Assembly (NCBI RefSeq): GCF_003597395.2
Contig: NC_133776.1
Location: 41,325,928 to 41,389,927, forward strand
DNA from: Chelonoidis abingdonii
Taxonomy: Eukaryota; Chordata; Testudines; Testudinidae
Direction: 5' to 3'
DNA length: 64,000 bases
Below, one piece after another: positions 34,344 through 44,749 of this stretch (position 1 is the first letter of the stretch; each line of letters begins with the position of its first letter). A program made the translations under genes and the position numbers. The notes beneath the pieces were generated by a model. The model was not told where the DNA came from, did not search any database, and worked only from the letters and a program-made list of their open reading frames with translations.

Positions 34344-35050
34344 TTATAGCACAGGGGTCAGCAACCTTTCAGAAGTGGTGTGCCGAGTCTTCATTTCTAC
34401 TCTAATTTAAGGCTTTGCATGCTAGTAATACATTTTAACATTTTTAGAAGGTCTCTCTATAAATCTATATATTATATAACCAAACTACAGTTATATGTAA
34501 AGTAAACAAGGTTTTCAAAATGTTTCAGGAGCTTTATTTAAAATTAAATTTAAATGCAGATCTTATCAGTTTAGTGTGATCCTTGCACTTGCTGAGTTTT
34601 CCAATGTCTGGCATGTATTTGGATACTTTTAAGCTGCACACAGGCTTCTGAGTGATCAGTTGTTAACTGGCTGGAAGGTGGTTAGCAGCTGGAACCTCCG
34701 ATCAGCAGCTGAGGTGAGTGGAGCTGGCGGCCGGTGGGGCTGAGCAGGGCCGGAGACCTGGACCCTGTCTGTCAGGGGGCCTGCGCTGGAACTCCAACCA
34801 GAAACAAGGTGAATGGGGCTGTGGCAGGGACCTCGGCTGGCAAGGGGCCAGCAGCCGGAAACCCGGAGCAGCGACTGAGCAGCTCATCCCACCACCGCTC
34901 TGGGGTTCCAGCCACTGGCTCCTGCCAGCTGGGGTCTCAGCCTGCTGCCAGGCTGGGGTTCCTTCCCCCAGGCCAGCAGCGAGTGCTGAGTGGGACCATC
35001 AAAAAAACCCTTTGGCATGCATGCCGTAGGTGCCGACCTCTGTTATAGCA
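34344..35050. mobile_element. hAT non-autonomous element with perfect 8-bp TSD
   Basis: TTATAGCA occurs at 34344-34351 and 35043-35050. Between them the element (34352-35042, 691 bp) begins CAGGGGTCAGCAACCTTTC and ends GTAGGTGCCGACCTCTG, hAT-type inverted termini. The left 200 bp are AT-rich and are shared, in opposite orientation, with the element at 35752. The right part is GC-rich and carries frames of about 100 codons that have no family motif. No transposase. Confidence 0.9.
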
Positions 35051-35743
35051 AATCGCAACCATGTTTATATCTCAGAAGATCCTTCTAAAACCAACTAAAA
35101 GTTCTGAGTGACTGCTCAGAAAAGTCCAAATCCTTCAGTCAACTCCACATAGTCTTAAAAGTCCTGCCACAAGGGAGAACTTGAATGATAAGGTACTACA
35201 ACTTCTGTATTTTGCATTACGTGTGTTGAACCTTTGAGGAAACATGAAATAACCTGACTTTATTTTATAAGGATAGTAATTCTTGACAAAATTGCACCCC
35301 TGAGATACAGGAGAATTTGTTTGTCAGAACTAAAAGTTGTCTTGAACTTTAATAGATCAGAGGAAACTGAAGTTTAATACAAATTTTAATAGTCTTTCCT
35401 GCTGTAAGCCACCAGGGCTTCTCTGGTGCTGCAGATAAGTATGGCTATACCGGAAAAGTACATTTCACTCTTCAGTTATTTTTTCTTCAAGAACTCTGAC
35501 AAATAAGCAACCAAGCATTCCTTTCATAATAAATAAAGTAGAACATCTGAAATGCAGGTTCCCACTTTTGTACCATTCCTATAAAATTGGATTATAGTGA
35601 ATTTTTAGATTAGTAGTTTGTGCCTTGCATCATAAAATGTGCAAATTCTATTTCTGTTTCTCTGCAATATGAAACACTTCTCCTGTGTATTGGTCTAGTA
35701 GTTTATGTATGTTCTTCAAACACAGCTGCCTCAAGTTCAGAGA

Positions 35744-36066
35744 CTATATAGCAGGGGTAGGCAACCTATAGCAAGTGTGCCAAAGGCGGCACATGAGCTA
35801 ATTTTCAGTGGTACTCACGCTGCCTGGGTCCTGGCCACTGGTCCGGGGGGCTCTGCATTGTAATTTAATTTTAAATTAAACTCCTTAAACATTTAAAAAA
35901 CTTTATTTACTTTACATACAACAATAGTTTAGTTATATATTATAGACTTATAGAAAGAGACCTTCTAAAAACATTCAAATGACTGGCACGCGAAACCTTA
36001 AATCAGAGTGAATAAATGAAGACTCAGCACACCACTTCTGAAAGATTGCCAACCCCTGCTATATAG
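35744..36066. mobile_element. hAT MITE with perfect 8-bp TSD, inverted relative to the previous copy
   Basis: CTATATAG flanks the element at 35744-35751 and 36059-36066. The 307-bp element (35752-36058) begins CAGGGGTAGGCAACC and ends GGTTGCCAACCCCTG-like (ATTGCCAACCCCTG). Its right part (GACTCAGCACACCACTTCTG, AGAGACCTTCTAAAAA) is the reverse complement of the left part of 34352-35042. The two are members of one family, 0.7 kb apart. Confidence 0.9.
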
Positions 36067-36342
36067 GCTTTACCTAAATATGATCCACTGGTTCGCTTTC
36101 TCTGTGTATTTATGTCTACCTTTTATTAAAGCTGTGGGCTTGGTTCCCAGTTCTATTAGCATATTGTCTCTTCTTCCCTGTCTCTGGAAAGGAGACCAAA
36201 AGCTCTTTCCTAAACTATTTCATCAGCTTGATAATATAAGTGCACATTGCCTGCAAGGTTGTTTAGAAAGGCCAATAAATCTTCATATGCTGGTTCATAT
36301 ATTTAAAAAGTTTAGCAGTGTTCTGCCTTCTCACTGTTATAT

Positions 36343-36505
36343 ACACCTCTACCCTGATATAATGTTACCCAATATAACACGAATTTAGATATAACATGGT
36401 AAAGCAGTGCTGTGGGGGAGGGCGCTGCGTGCTCTGGCAGATCAAATCAAGTTCGATATAACGTGTTTTCACCTATAACGCGGTAAGATTTTTTGGCTCA
36501 TGTTT
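36343..36505. mobile_element. TcMar-like DNA element fragment
   Basis: It starts after TA with CACCTCTACCCTGATATAAT, contains repeated GATATAAC-type words in both orientations (AATATAACACG, GATATAACATGG, GATATAACGTG, CTATAACGCGG) and fades near TTTTTTGGCTCA. The palindromic word pattern and the TA border suggest a Tc1/mariner-class MITE whose right end is lost. Confidence 0.5.
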
Positions 36506-37004
36506 GAAACTATCAAGCACTGAGATTTCCTGCAACAAAATGTGTCTACTCAACTTTGTATCATGTCCAATAGCACATTAAGGGCACCAAATATAGCCTT
36601 GTGATAATATTCAAAAGTTAATAATGAGAGAAACACAACTAAACTAAAATCTTTTCATCAGAAAACAAAACCTTTCCAAGTCTCTCCTCTTTCCCCATCA
36701 TCCTGCTGGAGATCATATATGTACATGATATATTTTGCTGCTGCTTGTAACTTGCACTGAGAATCCACTTAGCCTTTTGAGGCAACTGACCTTCTAAAAT
36801 AATTCATCCTTATCTGCTTTAATTTAGGTGGATCTCAGTGGCGGATAGTCACGAGGGGCTAAGATACTGTACTGGTTTAGTATTTAATACAATAAGTTAC
36901 CCCAAAAGTCCAATGGGTCCCTTGGAATAGCAAATGCATTTAAGGTTTGTTTATGATAATTCAATTGAAAAATATATAATTTTTAATGTCTTTCTTCTGT
37001 TGCC

Positions 37005-37213
37005 CTGCATTAGGAAGGGTGATAAATTGTTCCCCTTCACTATTTAAATTGCAGCAGGGGAGGCTTAAGTTAGATGTTAACTACTTTATGGCTAGGAATT
37101 TTTTCCTAAGCATTAGAATGAATTACTTAAGGAAGTTGTGGAATCTCTGTCATTGGAAGTTTTTAAGAACAGGTTAGACAAACACCTGTCAAGGATGGTC
37201 TAGATAATACTTA
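37005..37213 (+). mobile_element. CR1-like 3' fragment
   Basis: TAAGTTAGATGTTAACTAC, GGAATTTTTTCCTAAGCATT and GTGGAATCTCTGTCATTGG, then TTAAGAACAGGTTAGACAAA, are typical of the post-RT end of CR1-type LINEs. A MITE-like word AAGGCTGGTCTACACT follows directly. Confidence 0.7.
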
Positions 37214-37397
37214 AGGCTGGTCTACACTGTTTTGTTTCTCTAATCTGGAAACAAGGGGAGCCTCGCCATTTGACCATCCAGTTCCCTTTGGATGACGAGC
37301 GAGTGCAATTTGCATCACTGGTGGGCCACAGGGCACGTTTCAGGAGCCTTGGTTTTTGGGTCTACCACACGCTTCCTTGTGTGACCCTGTGCAAGTT

Positions 37398-37628
37398 GCA
37401 GTGTGGGAAGTCTAGGTTGGATATTAGGAAACACTGTTTCACTAGGAGGATGGTGAAGCACTGGAATGGGTTACCTGTGGAGGTTTTAGAGTCTCCATCC
37501 TTAGAGGTTTTTAAGGCCCGGCTTGACAAAGCCCTGGCTGGGATGTTTTAGTTGGGGATTGGTCCTGCTTTGAGCAGGGGGTTGGACTAGATGACCTTCT
37601 GAGGTCTCTTCCAACTCTAAGCTTCTAT
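37398..37628 (+). mobile_element. CR1 LINE 3' terminus
   Basis: The sequence runs through GGTTGGATATTAGGAAACAC, AGCACTGGAATGGGTTACCT and GGTCCTGCTTTGAGCAGGGG, then AGGTCTCTTCCAACTC: the complete CR1 end. Its last 60 bp are the same as the tail of the SINE at 10321-10482 in opposite orientation. The overlapping 93-codon frame (37270-37551) reads into this CR1 UTR and is not a gene. Confidence 0.85.
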
Positions 37629-37914
37629 CATACTCTTTCCCTACAATACAGGGATGTTAGGACTGAATTAATATTTGTAAAGTAACTTTAGTCCTTGGAA
37701 GGAAATTGCTACAGCAAGGCATAGTGTAATTATATTGTTAAATGTACAGCCTTCCCCCAAACTGTAGATGATCCATTGAGTTAAATTACTGTATTGTGGA
37801 CACATCACAATTGCCTTGTCTGATACAACGTATTCTGCCTCAACCTGACAGTGTGGATAGCTTCCTCATAATGGGCATCTGGCTGTGGGCAACTGAGACC
37901 CTAATGTATGAAAG

Positions 37915-38045
37915 GACATAAGCCTGTGCTTAAGTCCAATGACTTCAAATCTTTAACCACGTGTATTGTCCAGTGATTTCAGTTTAAACACATGCTTAAG
38001 TGCTTTCCTGAATAGGGATGCTTTCCTGAATTGGGGTCTAAAATC
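37915..38045. repeat. Palindromic MITE-like repeat
   Basis: ATAAGCCTGTGCTTAAGTCC and ACACATGCTTAAGTGCTTTC are inverted relatives around a central AATGACTTCA...TGATTTCAG. Short hairpin repeats of this kind are common in sauropsids. No coding. Confidence 0.5.
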
Positions 38046-38049
38046 TTAG

Positions 38050-39320
38050 GGTCCATTCCTAAAACTCCTTCCTCATGAAACTATTAGTGTGAGCAAGGAA
38101 AATGTCAAGAAGGAGACTAAAGGTCAGGCTCTTACTCAGTCTCAAAGTGACACTTTCTAAAAAGTGCTAATGATATGCAGCTAGCTTTAGGGTTTGTATT
38201 TCTCTCGTCTGCTTTTCAGTTGTCTTCTTCTCTTTAAAGTAATGCACGTGGGTAAGAATGTCTTTACTGTGGAGACTGTTGATTCACTGCTGTTTTCTTC
38301 AACTTAGTAGTGCCTTTAAATACTACATGATTTAAAACTTAAATCAGGATTAAATTATTAGTTTTCAAATTTTTCCTCCGCCAAAAGATAAGGTAATGGC
38401 ATAATACCATATTAAACTTTATCTTCCCTGGAAGATAAATGCTAGAGACATTAAAGTGACTATTTTATCAGTTTTAGCTAATAACAAGGTCTTGGCATCT
38501 GTCACCCATTAGTCTTTTCAAGAAGAAAACACAATAGCTCCCAGCTGCTTGTATGTGAAGAGACAGGTGGGGGAGCGTGGGATGGAGTGGGGATGAAGGA
38601 GTATGCGTGTGTGTTCTAAGCAGTAACAGAGTTAAGTTCATGTTACAAGAGTTGAATGGGTTATACTTCGTGACTTTTGAAGATAACATGTATTAGGAAG
38701 GAGATACTAGAATAGAATACTAGGAGCAAAACACTTTAAAGAACCAAGGTCAGATGTGCAAAAGTATGTGTAGAAGAAGCATTGACACTGGTGTTTTGTT
38801 TAAACTGAATGAACATTGACACAGATAAAATTCTTCTCAAACACCCAAATTGTATAAAAATGTAGTGTTGTAATATTCTATGTTAGAAAGAACGTAGACT
38901 TGGTTACTACATAGCTTACTTACTTCTGCAGAAAAAATATTTGACTGCCCTTGTCCTGGCACACACTGCTAACATCTGAGTCCTGTTAGTTGGTAGAGTC
39001 GTATTTTGTTTTTATGACTGATCATAATCTGCATTCTTTAAAAATGTATTTGCAATTTCCTTTCATTGGAATATAATGGAGAAGCTGCACTGCCTTAACA
39101 GGCAATTTAAAGAATGCAGTGGGCCACGTTTCCCCCTCAATTACATCAGTGCAGCGCAGAGAAGCTCTAATTGTTTCAGTGGGATTGTACCAGTGTAACT
39201 GGCAGAATAATTTGGTGCTATATGACTGTGTGGAAGTAAAACAGTAGTTAATCATGAAGAGGAAGGGTTAAGTGGGATCCTTCTTTCTTGTTTACATATA
39301 TTTAATTTTATAGTTGAGTG
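38050..39320. other. Unassigned intronic DNA
   Basis: Includes a diverged palindromic repeat at 39125-39215 (TACATCAGTGCAGCGCAGAG against CCAGTGTAACTGG). Nothing else. Confidence 0.4.
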
Positions 39321-39324
39321 GTAG

Positions 39325-40118
39325 TTGAAATGTGTGAGAACAAAGTGTTTGCATAAAACCAAATGCAAAGTTGTATGTACAGGAGTAAAGAATGCAGAAC
39401 ATGCCCACAGAATGGGGGAATGTTTCCTGGAAAGCAGTTTCTCGGAAAAGGATTTAGGGGTCATAGTGCGCAAGCAACTGAACATGAGCTCCCAATATGA
39501 TGCTGTGGCAAAAAGACTAGGAATAGTGAGTAGGAGTAGGGAGGTGATATTTACTTCTGCGTATAATGTTGGTAAGACTGATACTGGGATGTAGTGGCAA
39601 CTTCTGTTGTCCGCACTTCAAAAAGGATGTTGAAAAATTGGTCAGGCTACAGAAAAAAGTCACAAAAAGGATTTGCAGGCTGAAGAAAATGCCTGACAGT
39701 GAAAGACTTAAAACATTTAGTCTGTTTGGCTTATCAAAAAGAAGACTGAGGTGACTTGATTACAGTGCATGAGGCAAAAATACTGATATTAATGGGTTCT
39801 TTAATATAGTGGAGAAAGACATAAGAACCGGTGGTTGGAAGCTTAAGCCTGACAAAGTCAAATTAGAAATAAGGCACAAAGTTGTAACAGTGAGGGTAAT
39901 TAACCATTGGAACAAACTGCTAAGGGAAATGATGGATTCTCCATCTTTTGATGTCCTCAAATCAAGATGGGATTCTTTTCTTGAAGATTTGTGTTACTCA
40001 AACCCAAGCTATTGGGCTCAATACAGGAGTAACTAGGTACAATTTAATTGCCTGTGATATACAGTTAGGTCAGACTGATGATCTAATAGTACCTTCTGGC
40101 CTTAAATTTATTTTTAAA
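39325..40118 (+). mobile_element. CR1 LINE 3' fragment with broken RT end
   Basis: Frame 39325-39594 reads KDLGVIVRKQLNMSSQYDAV then AKRLGIVSRSREVIF, the end of CR1 RT as also seen at 2450. Frame 39566-39754 continues with KLVRLQKKVTKRICRLKKM. The 3' UTR ends at GTACCTTCTGGCCTTAAATT. Frame breaks separate the pieces. Confidence 0.8.
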
Positions 40119-40119
40119 G

Positions 40120-41215
40120 GTGACTTGCAAATATAATTAAAAATTGGGTGTGTACCCTTCCGCCCCCTGTCCCACTTTTTTTTTCTTTATGATAGCCTGA
40201 CAGCTTTACCAAAAAAAAGTGCGAATGGACTGAGGTCAAAACATTTGGCATAAAGAGTATATTTTGACATCATCCATATAAAGGTGGAAGTTAATCAGGA
40301 TGCCATTTGAGGAGGGAGAAGAGGACGAGGACAGAAACCTGAGGGATGCTGACAGGTATTTAGCAGGGCTGGGCCGAGAGGAGGTATTAATTACATGCAT
40401 CAGGTTTTGAAAGCAACAGTTCAGAAATCTATGTAGAAAAGCTAAGATCTGAACAAGGGCACCAGATATTTTCCTAGTTTTCCAGACTTTGTGCTTCAAA
40501 CTTTCATTAGTATTGCACTGAGCTATTTCCTTTCTCTTTTCTGAGTAGACCTGTTGAAAATTTTCTAATTTTTATATGAAAAATCCAATTTTTCAGCCAG
40601 CTTTAATTTTGTGTTGACTTCTGAGGCCAGGTTGAAAATTGCAGCTTAAAATAAAAAGGCCCTTCATAGATGAATGGTTACTTCTTACTATGCAAAGTTT
40701 TACAAGAGTAGACACATTGTGTTGTTCAAGAAACATTTCACATTATTACATCTAGCAAAATTCTTCATCAGATAAATTGTTTTATTTGGCATGTTAATTG
40801 AACGTACTAAATGTAGTTCACTTTTTCCGGTGTCACCCAGAACTTCTGTGAATAGTAGTATTTTTTGGTGTTCTATGGCTCAGGAGTGCAGTCTTCATTC
40901 TTAAAGCATGTTTGTTGGCATAAGGAATTCCTATTACTGTGCCAAAGAGTTAATTAACTACAAGTTGCCAAGATTAAATAAGCTTGTCAATCTCCACTGT
41001 GTATATACATGTGATGTGAGAAGAGGTGTTAAATAAGCATCTGCATGTGTGATAGCCTTGTAGCTGTTGTGACATCACATTAAATTACAGTTTAAACAAG
41101 GATGATCTCTTCCCCGCTTGTGTGTATGGGTCTAGAGCACTGAATGAGTGGCATAATGATTACTGTCCCCTATTTTGGTGTGTCACGTGTGTCACTTACA
41201 GCAGTCGGTAATGAG
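40120..41215. other. Unassigned intronic DNA
   Basis: No gene or clear element. Confidence 0.4.
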
Positions 41216-41225
41216 ATGATTGAAG

Positions 41226-41396
41226 CAGGGCTGTCCAGAGGATTCAGGGGGCCTGGGGCAAAGCAATTTCAGGGGCCTCTTCCATAAAAAAAGTTGCAAT
41301 ACTATAGAATACTATATTCTTGTGGGGGGCCCTGTGGGGCCTGAGGCAAATTGCCCCACTTGCCCCCCTTCTCCCCTGCTCCCCTGGGCAGCCCTG
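41226..41396. mobile_element. Short hAT-like MITE
   Basis: Termini CAGGGCTGTCC and GGGCAGCCCTG are inverted repeats with one mismatch in 11. The interior has GGGGCCTGGGGCAAAG-like words mirrored by CTGAGGCAAATTGCCCCAC. No target-site duplication found. Confidence 0.6.
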
Positions 41397-41894
41397 GAAA
41401 AAATAAACGTTTAAAAACCTTCTTCACCTCGGCACAAACCCAGTTTTGAGAAAACTTCTTTTCAAGTCACCTTTACAAGGTATCACTGGTTCTCAGCATC
41501 AGCTAGTGCTAAAAGGCACTAAAACTCATTAAAAGGGTTGGACAAATATTTTCTGTCAAAACTTTTTTTGGATTAAAAACTAGGGTTTTTTAAAAAGCAG
41601 AAAAAAATCATGGACAATGCTTTCCTTCAAAATTTGTTGTGGTTTTTCTAATTGAAAAGCTGAAATTAGTCTGAACATGGTTTGGGGTTTCAGAAGTGTG
41701 TGGCCAAATATTTGCTGCTTGCAAAGAAACAATGAAAAAATTCTGCTTAAAAAAAATCAAAAACTTTTGAACCACCTCAGGTTGTGACCCAATGCCTGAG
41801 CCCATCCAGTCAGAGATTTTTCCAGGTTTCTGATACTCTGCTGGCTTCCTTGACTCATATCTATCTCCATAACTTTGGGTTCATGTTAGCTTAG

Positions 41895-42130
41895 AACATA
41901 AGATGGCCATACTGGTATCAGACCAAAGGTCCATCTAGCTCCCAGTAGCCTGTCCTGCCGACAGTGGCCAATGCCAAAGTGCCACAGAGGGAGTGAACCC
42001 TAACAGGTAATGATCAAAGTGATCTCTCTCCTGCCATCCATCTCCACCTCGGACCAAACCAGAGGCAGGGACACCATTCCTATACCCATCCTGGCTAATA
42101 GCCATTAATGGACTTACCTCCAGATTGTAT
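41895..42130 (-). mobile_element. CR1/L2-like LINE 3' end
   Basis: AGACCAAAGGTCCATCTAGC, GACAGTGGCCAATGCC and TGGCTAATAGCCATTAATGG are shared with 61503-61720 in the same orientation. This is the reverse complement of a LINE 3' terminus. Confidence 0.7.
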
Positions 42131-42327
42131 CTGTTTCCTAGAGACTGGCTCCAAAGGGGGTCCCACAAACTGGAGATGGTTACTGTGAAGGTTTGTCTTT
42201 AGTATAGCTTATGTACATACTCCATTGACCTGGCGTTTGAGCTTGTTCCAGACTCTGGGATAACTCAAATTTGCTCAAATAGCACATGGCATGTGAGTGG
42301 ACCACGGGTGCTAAAATTAAATTAACA

Positions 42328-42519
42328 CAGGGTTCACAAACTGGGGGTCGGACCCCTCAGGCCGGTCATGAGTTATTACTGAAGTCGCAAGCGTCAGCCT
42401 CCAGCATTTATACGTAGTTGTTAAAAATATATTAAAAAAGTGTTGAATTTATAAGGGGGGGGGCACCACACCACAGGTTTGACTTATGAAGGATCCCAGT
42501 ACAAAGTTGAGAACCACTG
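42328..42519. mobile_element. hAT-like MITE
   Basis: Begins CAGGGTTCACAAACTGGGGG and ends AAAGTTGAGAACCACTG, hAT-type ends. Contains a G9 run at about 42456. The flanking 8 bp are only partly alike, so the TSD is eroded or absent. Confidence 0.6.
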
Positions 42520-42699
42520 AATGTAAACCCCTCTGGAACCTTGGGGAATGCAGCGAGATGTGGGGAGTCTCCTTGTAGGCGGTGCGGAAGAAGGTATGTG
42601 TGTAGGATAATGCTCTTCTCATGTACCCCCTTCCCCCATGTTTAAAAGATAACAGCTTGGCTCTTTGTGTTAAATAGCTGTCTGCAAGCCCTTCAAAAA

Positions 42700-43640
42700 T
42701 TGCTGAATGCAGCTTTAGGGTAGATAGGCTGTACCTCCCCCAAACCAGCCTGAACCCGACCCCTATCCCAACTCCATCCACTTCCTGCCCCCCGGCTTGC
42801 CCCCCTCAGAATCCCCAACCCATTCCTGTTCCTTGACCCCGCACCGCCCCCCCAAGACCCTCCCCCCAACCACCACCCGGGACCCCACCCCCCACCAAAC
42901 CCCCCTTGTTCCCTGACTGCCCCGACCCCTATCCTTCCACCACACACCGAGTCGAGACAGACCCCTGGGAATGCCCACGATCCAACCTCCCATTCCCTGT
43001 CCCCTGACTTCCCCCCCAGAACCTCTGCCCCCTCTCTGTCCCCTGACTGTCCCTGGGACTCCCTGCCTCTTATCCACCCCCCTGCCCCCCTGCCATGCTG
43101 CTTACCCCCACCTACCCCCCTCCCAGAGCCTCAGCACACCACGTCCAGGAGCAGCTCTGGACAAAGCTGCAGTGGCCTGACTCCAGCGGGGCCTGAGCTC
43201 CTACCACTAGACCTGGAGCTCACAGCCCCACCCCTTACCACGCGGCTCCAAGCAGGGAGGAGCGCAGGCCTTACCCCCTTACCACGCGGTTCCAAGTGGG
43301 GAGGTGCTCAGGCCTCGCCGGAGCCATGTCGCTTTAGCTCTGTCCAGGGCCGTTCCTGGGTTACCCCCGCCTCTCCCCTCTCTCGGAGCCTCAGCGCACC
43401 ATGTCCAGGAGCTGCCCTGGCCCCTGGACAGCATTGCAGCGGCATGGCCGCAGCGAGACTAGAGCTTGCAGGCCCTCCCCCTTACCACGTGGCTCTGAGT
43501 GGAGAGGAGCTCAGGCCGCGCTGGAGCCATATCGCTTTAGTTCTGTCCAGGGCCACTCCTGGAAGCGGCGCACTGAGGCGCCGGGGGAAGGTGGAGGCAG
43601 GGCCAGGGCTAGAGCATTCTCATTGGGATCCCTGTGGCCC
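42700..43640. repeat. C-rich block with duplicated ~250-bp units
   Basis: 42720-43120 is almost pure C-rich sequence on the + strand. From about 43110 units recur: CAGCACACCACGTCCAGGAG (43133) against CAGCGCACCATGTCCAGGAG (43390), and CCCCTTACCACG at about 43230, 43275 and 43478, so the period is about 250 bp plus a short 45-bp local duplication. Long frames on both strands here, up to 110 codons, reflect the lack of A/T stops and show no family motif. Confidence 0.7.
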
Positions 43641-44472
43641 TGGATTGAAGGAAAGGCTTATAAACTGACTTGTAGGTTTTATTGCCTAGGATGAGTGTAT
43701 TTTAGATACACTTACTGTTTAGGAGGAAGAGTGAAAGGAATATCTTATTTTTATTTATTTTACTTTGTGGCATCGTTAAATTAAAGTCTCCTTTTTGAAT
43801 GCTGTTGCAAAATTGGGGCTGTCTAATTTGAGCTGTGACATGGAACTGAGAAGACAGAAAGAAAAGGGACAAGTGCTCTGTCTTACTGAAAAATACAGTT
43901 TTCCTCCATCTGGCAGCTGCTGAAATGATGCTGAAGTGGAGAGCTTTCATAATAAACCTTAATATGAGAAGAAGATGCCCAAAAACACATTTAGAAACAT
44001 GACAGAGCTTTGGAAGCAGGCTCACCGTCATACATTACTGGAATAAGCTGCTGGTGCTTGGAAGGAAACCTTAGGTTTCCTGTGAAAAATTTGCCACATT
44101 GCAAATATCTCACTTTGTATTAAATTCCTAACCAGTCGAAGAAACTGAAAGAGCTATTCTTGTGAATCATGTTTTCTTTACAATTTTATATTTCAGCTTA
44201 GCAATTTATTTTTTTTAATTGATGGGATATAACTAGAATTCATAATCCTTCAGTACAACCGATGCCCACAGAGATTCTGCTTTGAGGGCTTGTATACTTC
44301 CAAGATCACTACCACAGCTGGCCACTTCAAATGCAGAAAATACAAACAAAAGTTATAAACAAAAATGGAAAATTAGTGATTAAGTGGTAGGCCTACAAAA
44401 TGTATTTTATTCTAGCTACCACAGCACTCTAAGAACACAGTGTTGTGGGGGAATCATAAATTAGTTCCTACT

Positions 44473-44748
44473 CTTGGAGTCAGGGGCAGCTCTAGGCATT
44501 TTGCCACCCCAAGCATGGCAGGCAGGCTGCCTTCGGGAGGTCCTCCAAAGCCGTGGAACCAGTGGACCGTCCGCAGGCACGCCTGCAGGAGGTCTGCAGA
44601 AGCTGCGGGACCAGGGGACCCTCTGCAGGCAAGCTGCCAAAGGCAGCCTGCCTGCCGCCCTCGCGACGCCGGCAGAGGGCCCCCCGCGGCTTGCTGCTCC
44701 AAGCACGTGCTTGGCATGCTGGGGCCTGGAGCTGCCCCTACTTGGAGT
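44473..44748. mobile_element. Palindromic hAT MITE with perfect 8-bp TSD
   Basis: CTTGGAGT flanks the 260-bp element at 44473-44480 and 44741-44748. It begins CAGGGGCAGCTCTAGGCATT and ends GCCTGGAGCTGCCCCTA. Inner arms are also mirrored (CAAGCATGGCAGGCAGGCTG against CAAGCACGTGCTTGGCATGC-type words). The 124- and 130-codon plus-strand frames and the 99-codon minus frame crossing it are by-products of its GC content. Confidence 0.9.
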
Positions 44749-44749
44749 A

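Noticed and set aside
34702..35048. Two overlapping frames of about 100 codons
   Set aside because: They fall within the GC-rich right part of the hAT element 34352-35042.
37270..37551. 93-codon frame
   Set aside because: It runs through the non-coding CR1 3' end, so it is accidental.
42449..43694. Several 70-110-codon Gly/Arg- or Pro-rich frames
   Set aside because: They lie in the C-rich repeated block, where stops are rare. Composition explains them.
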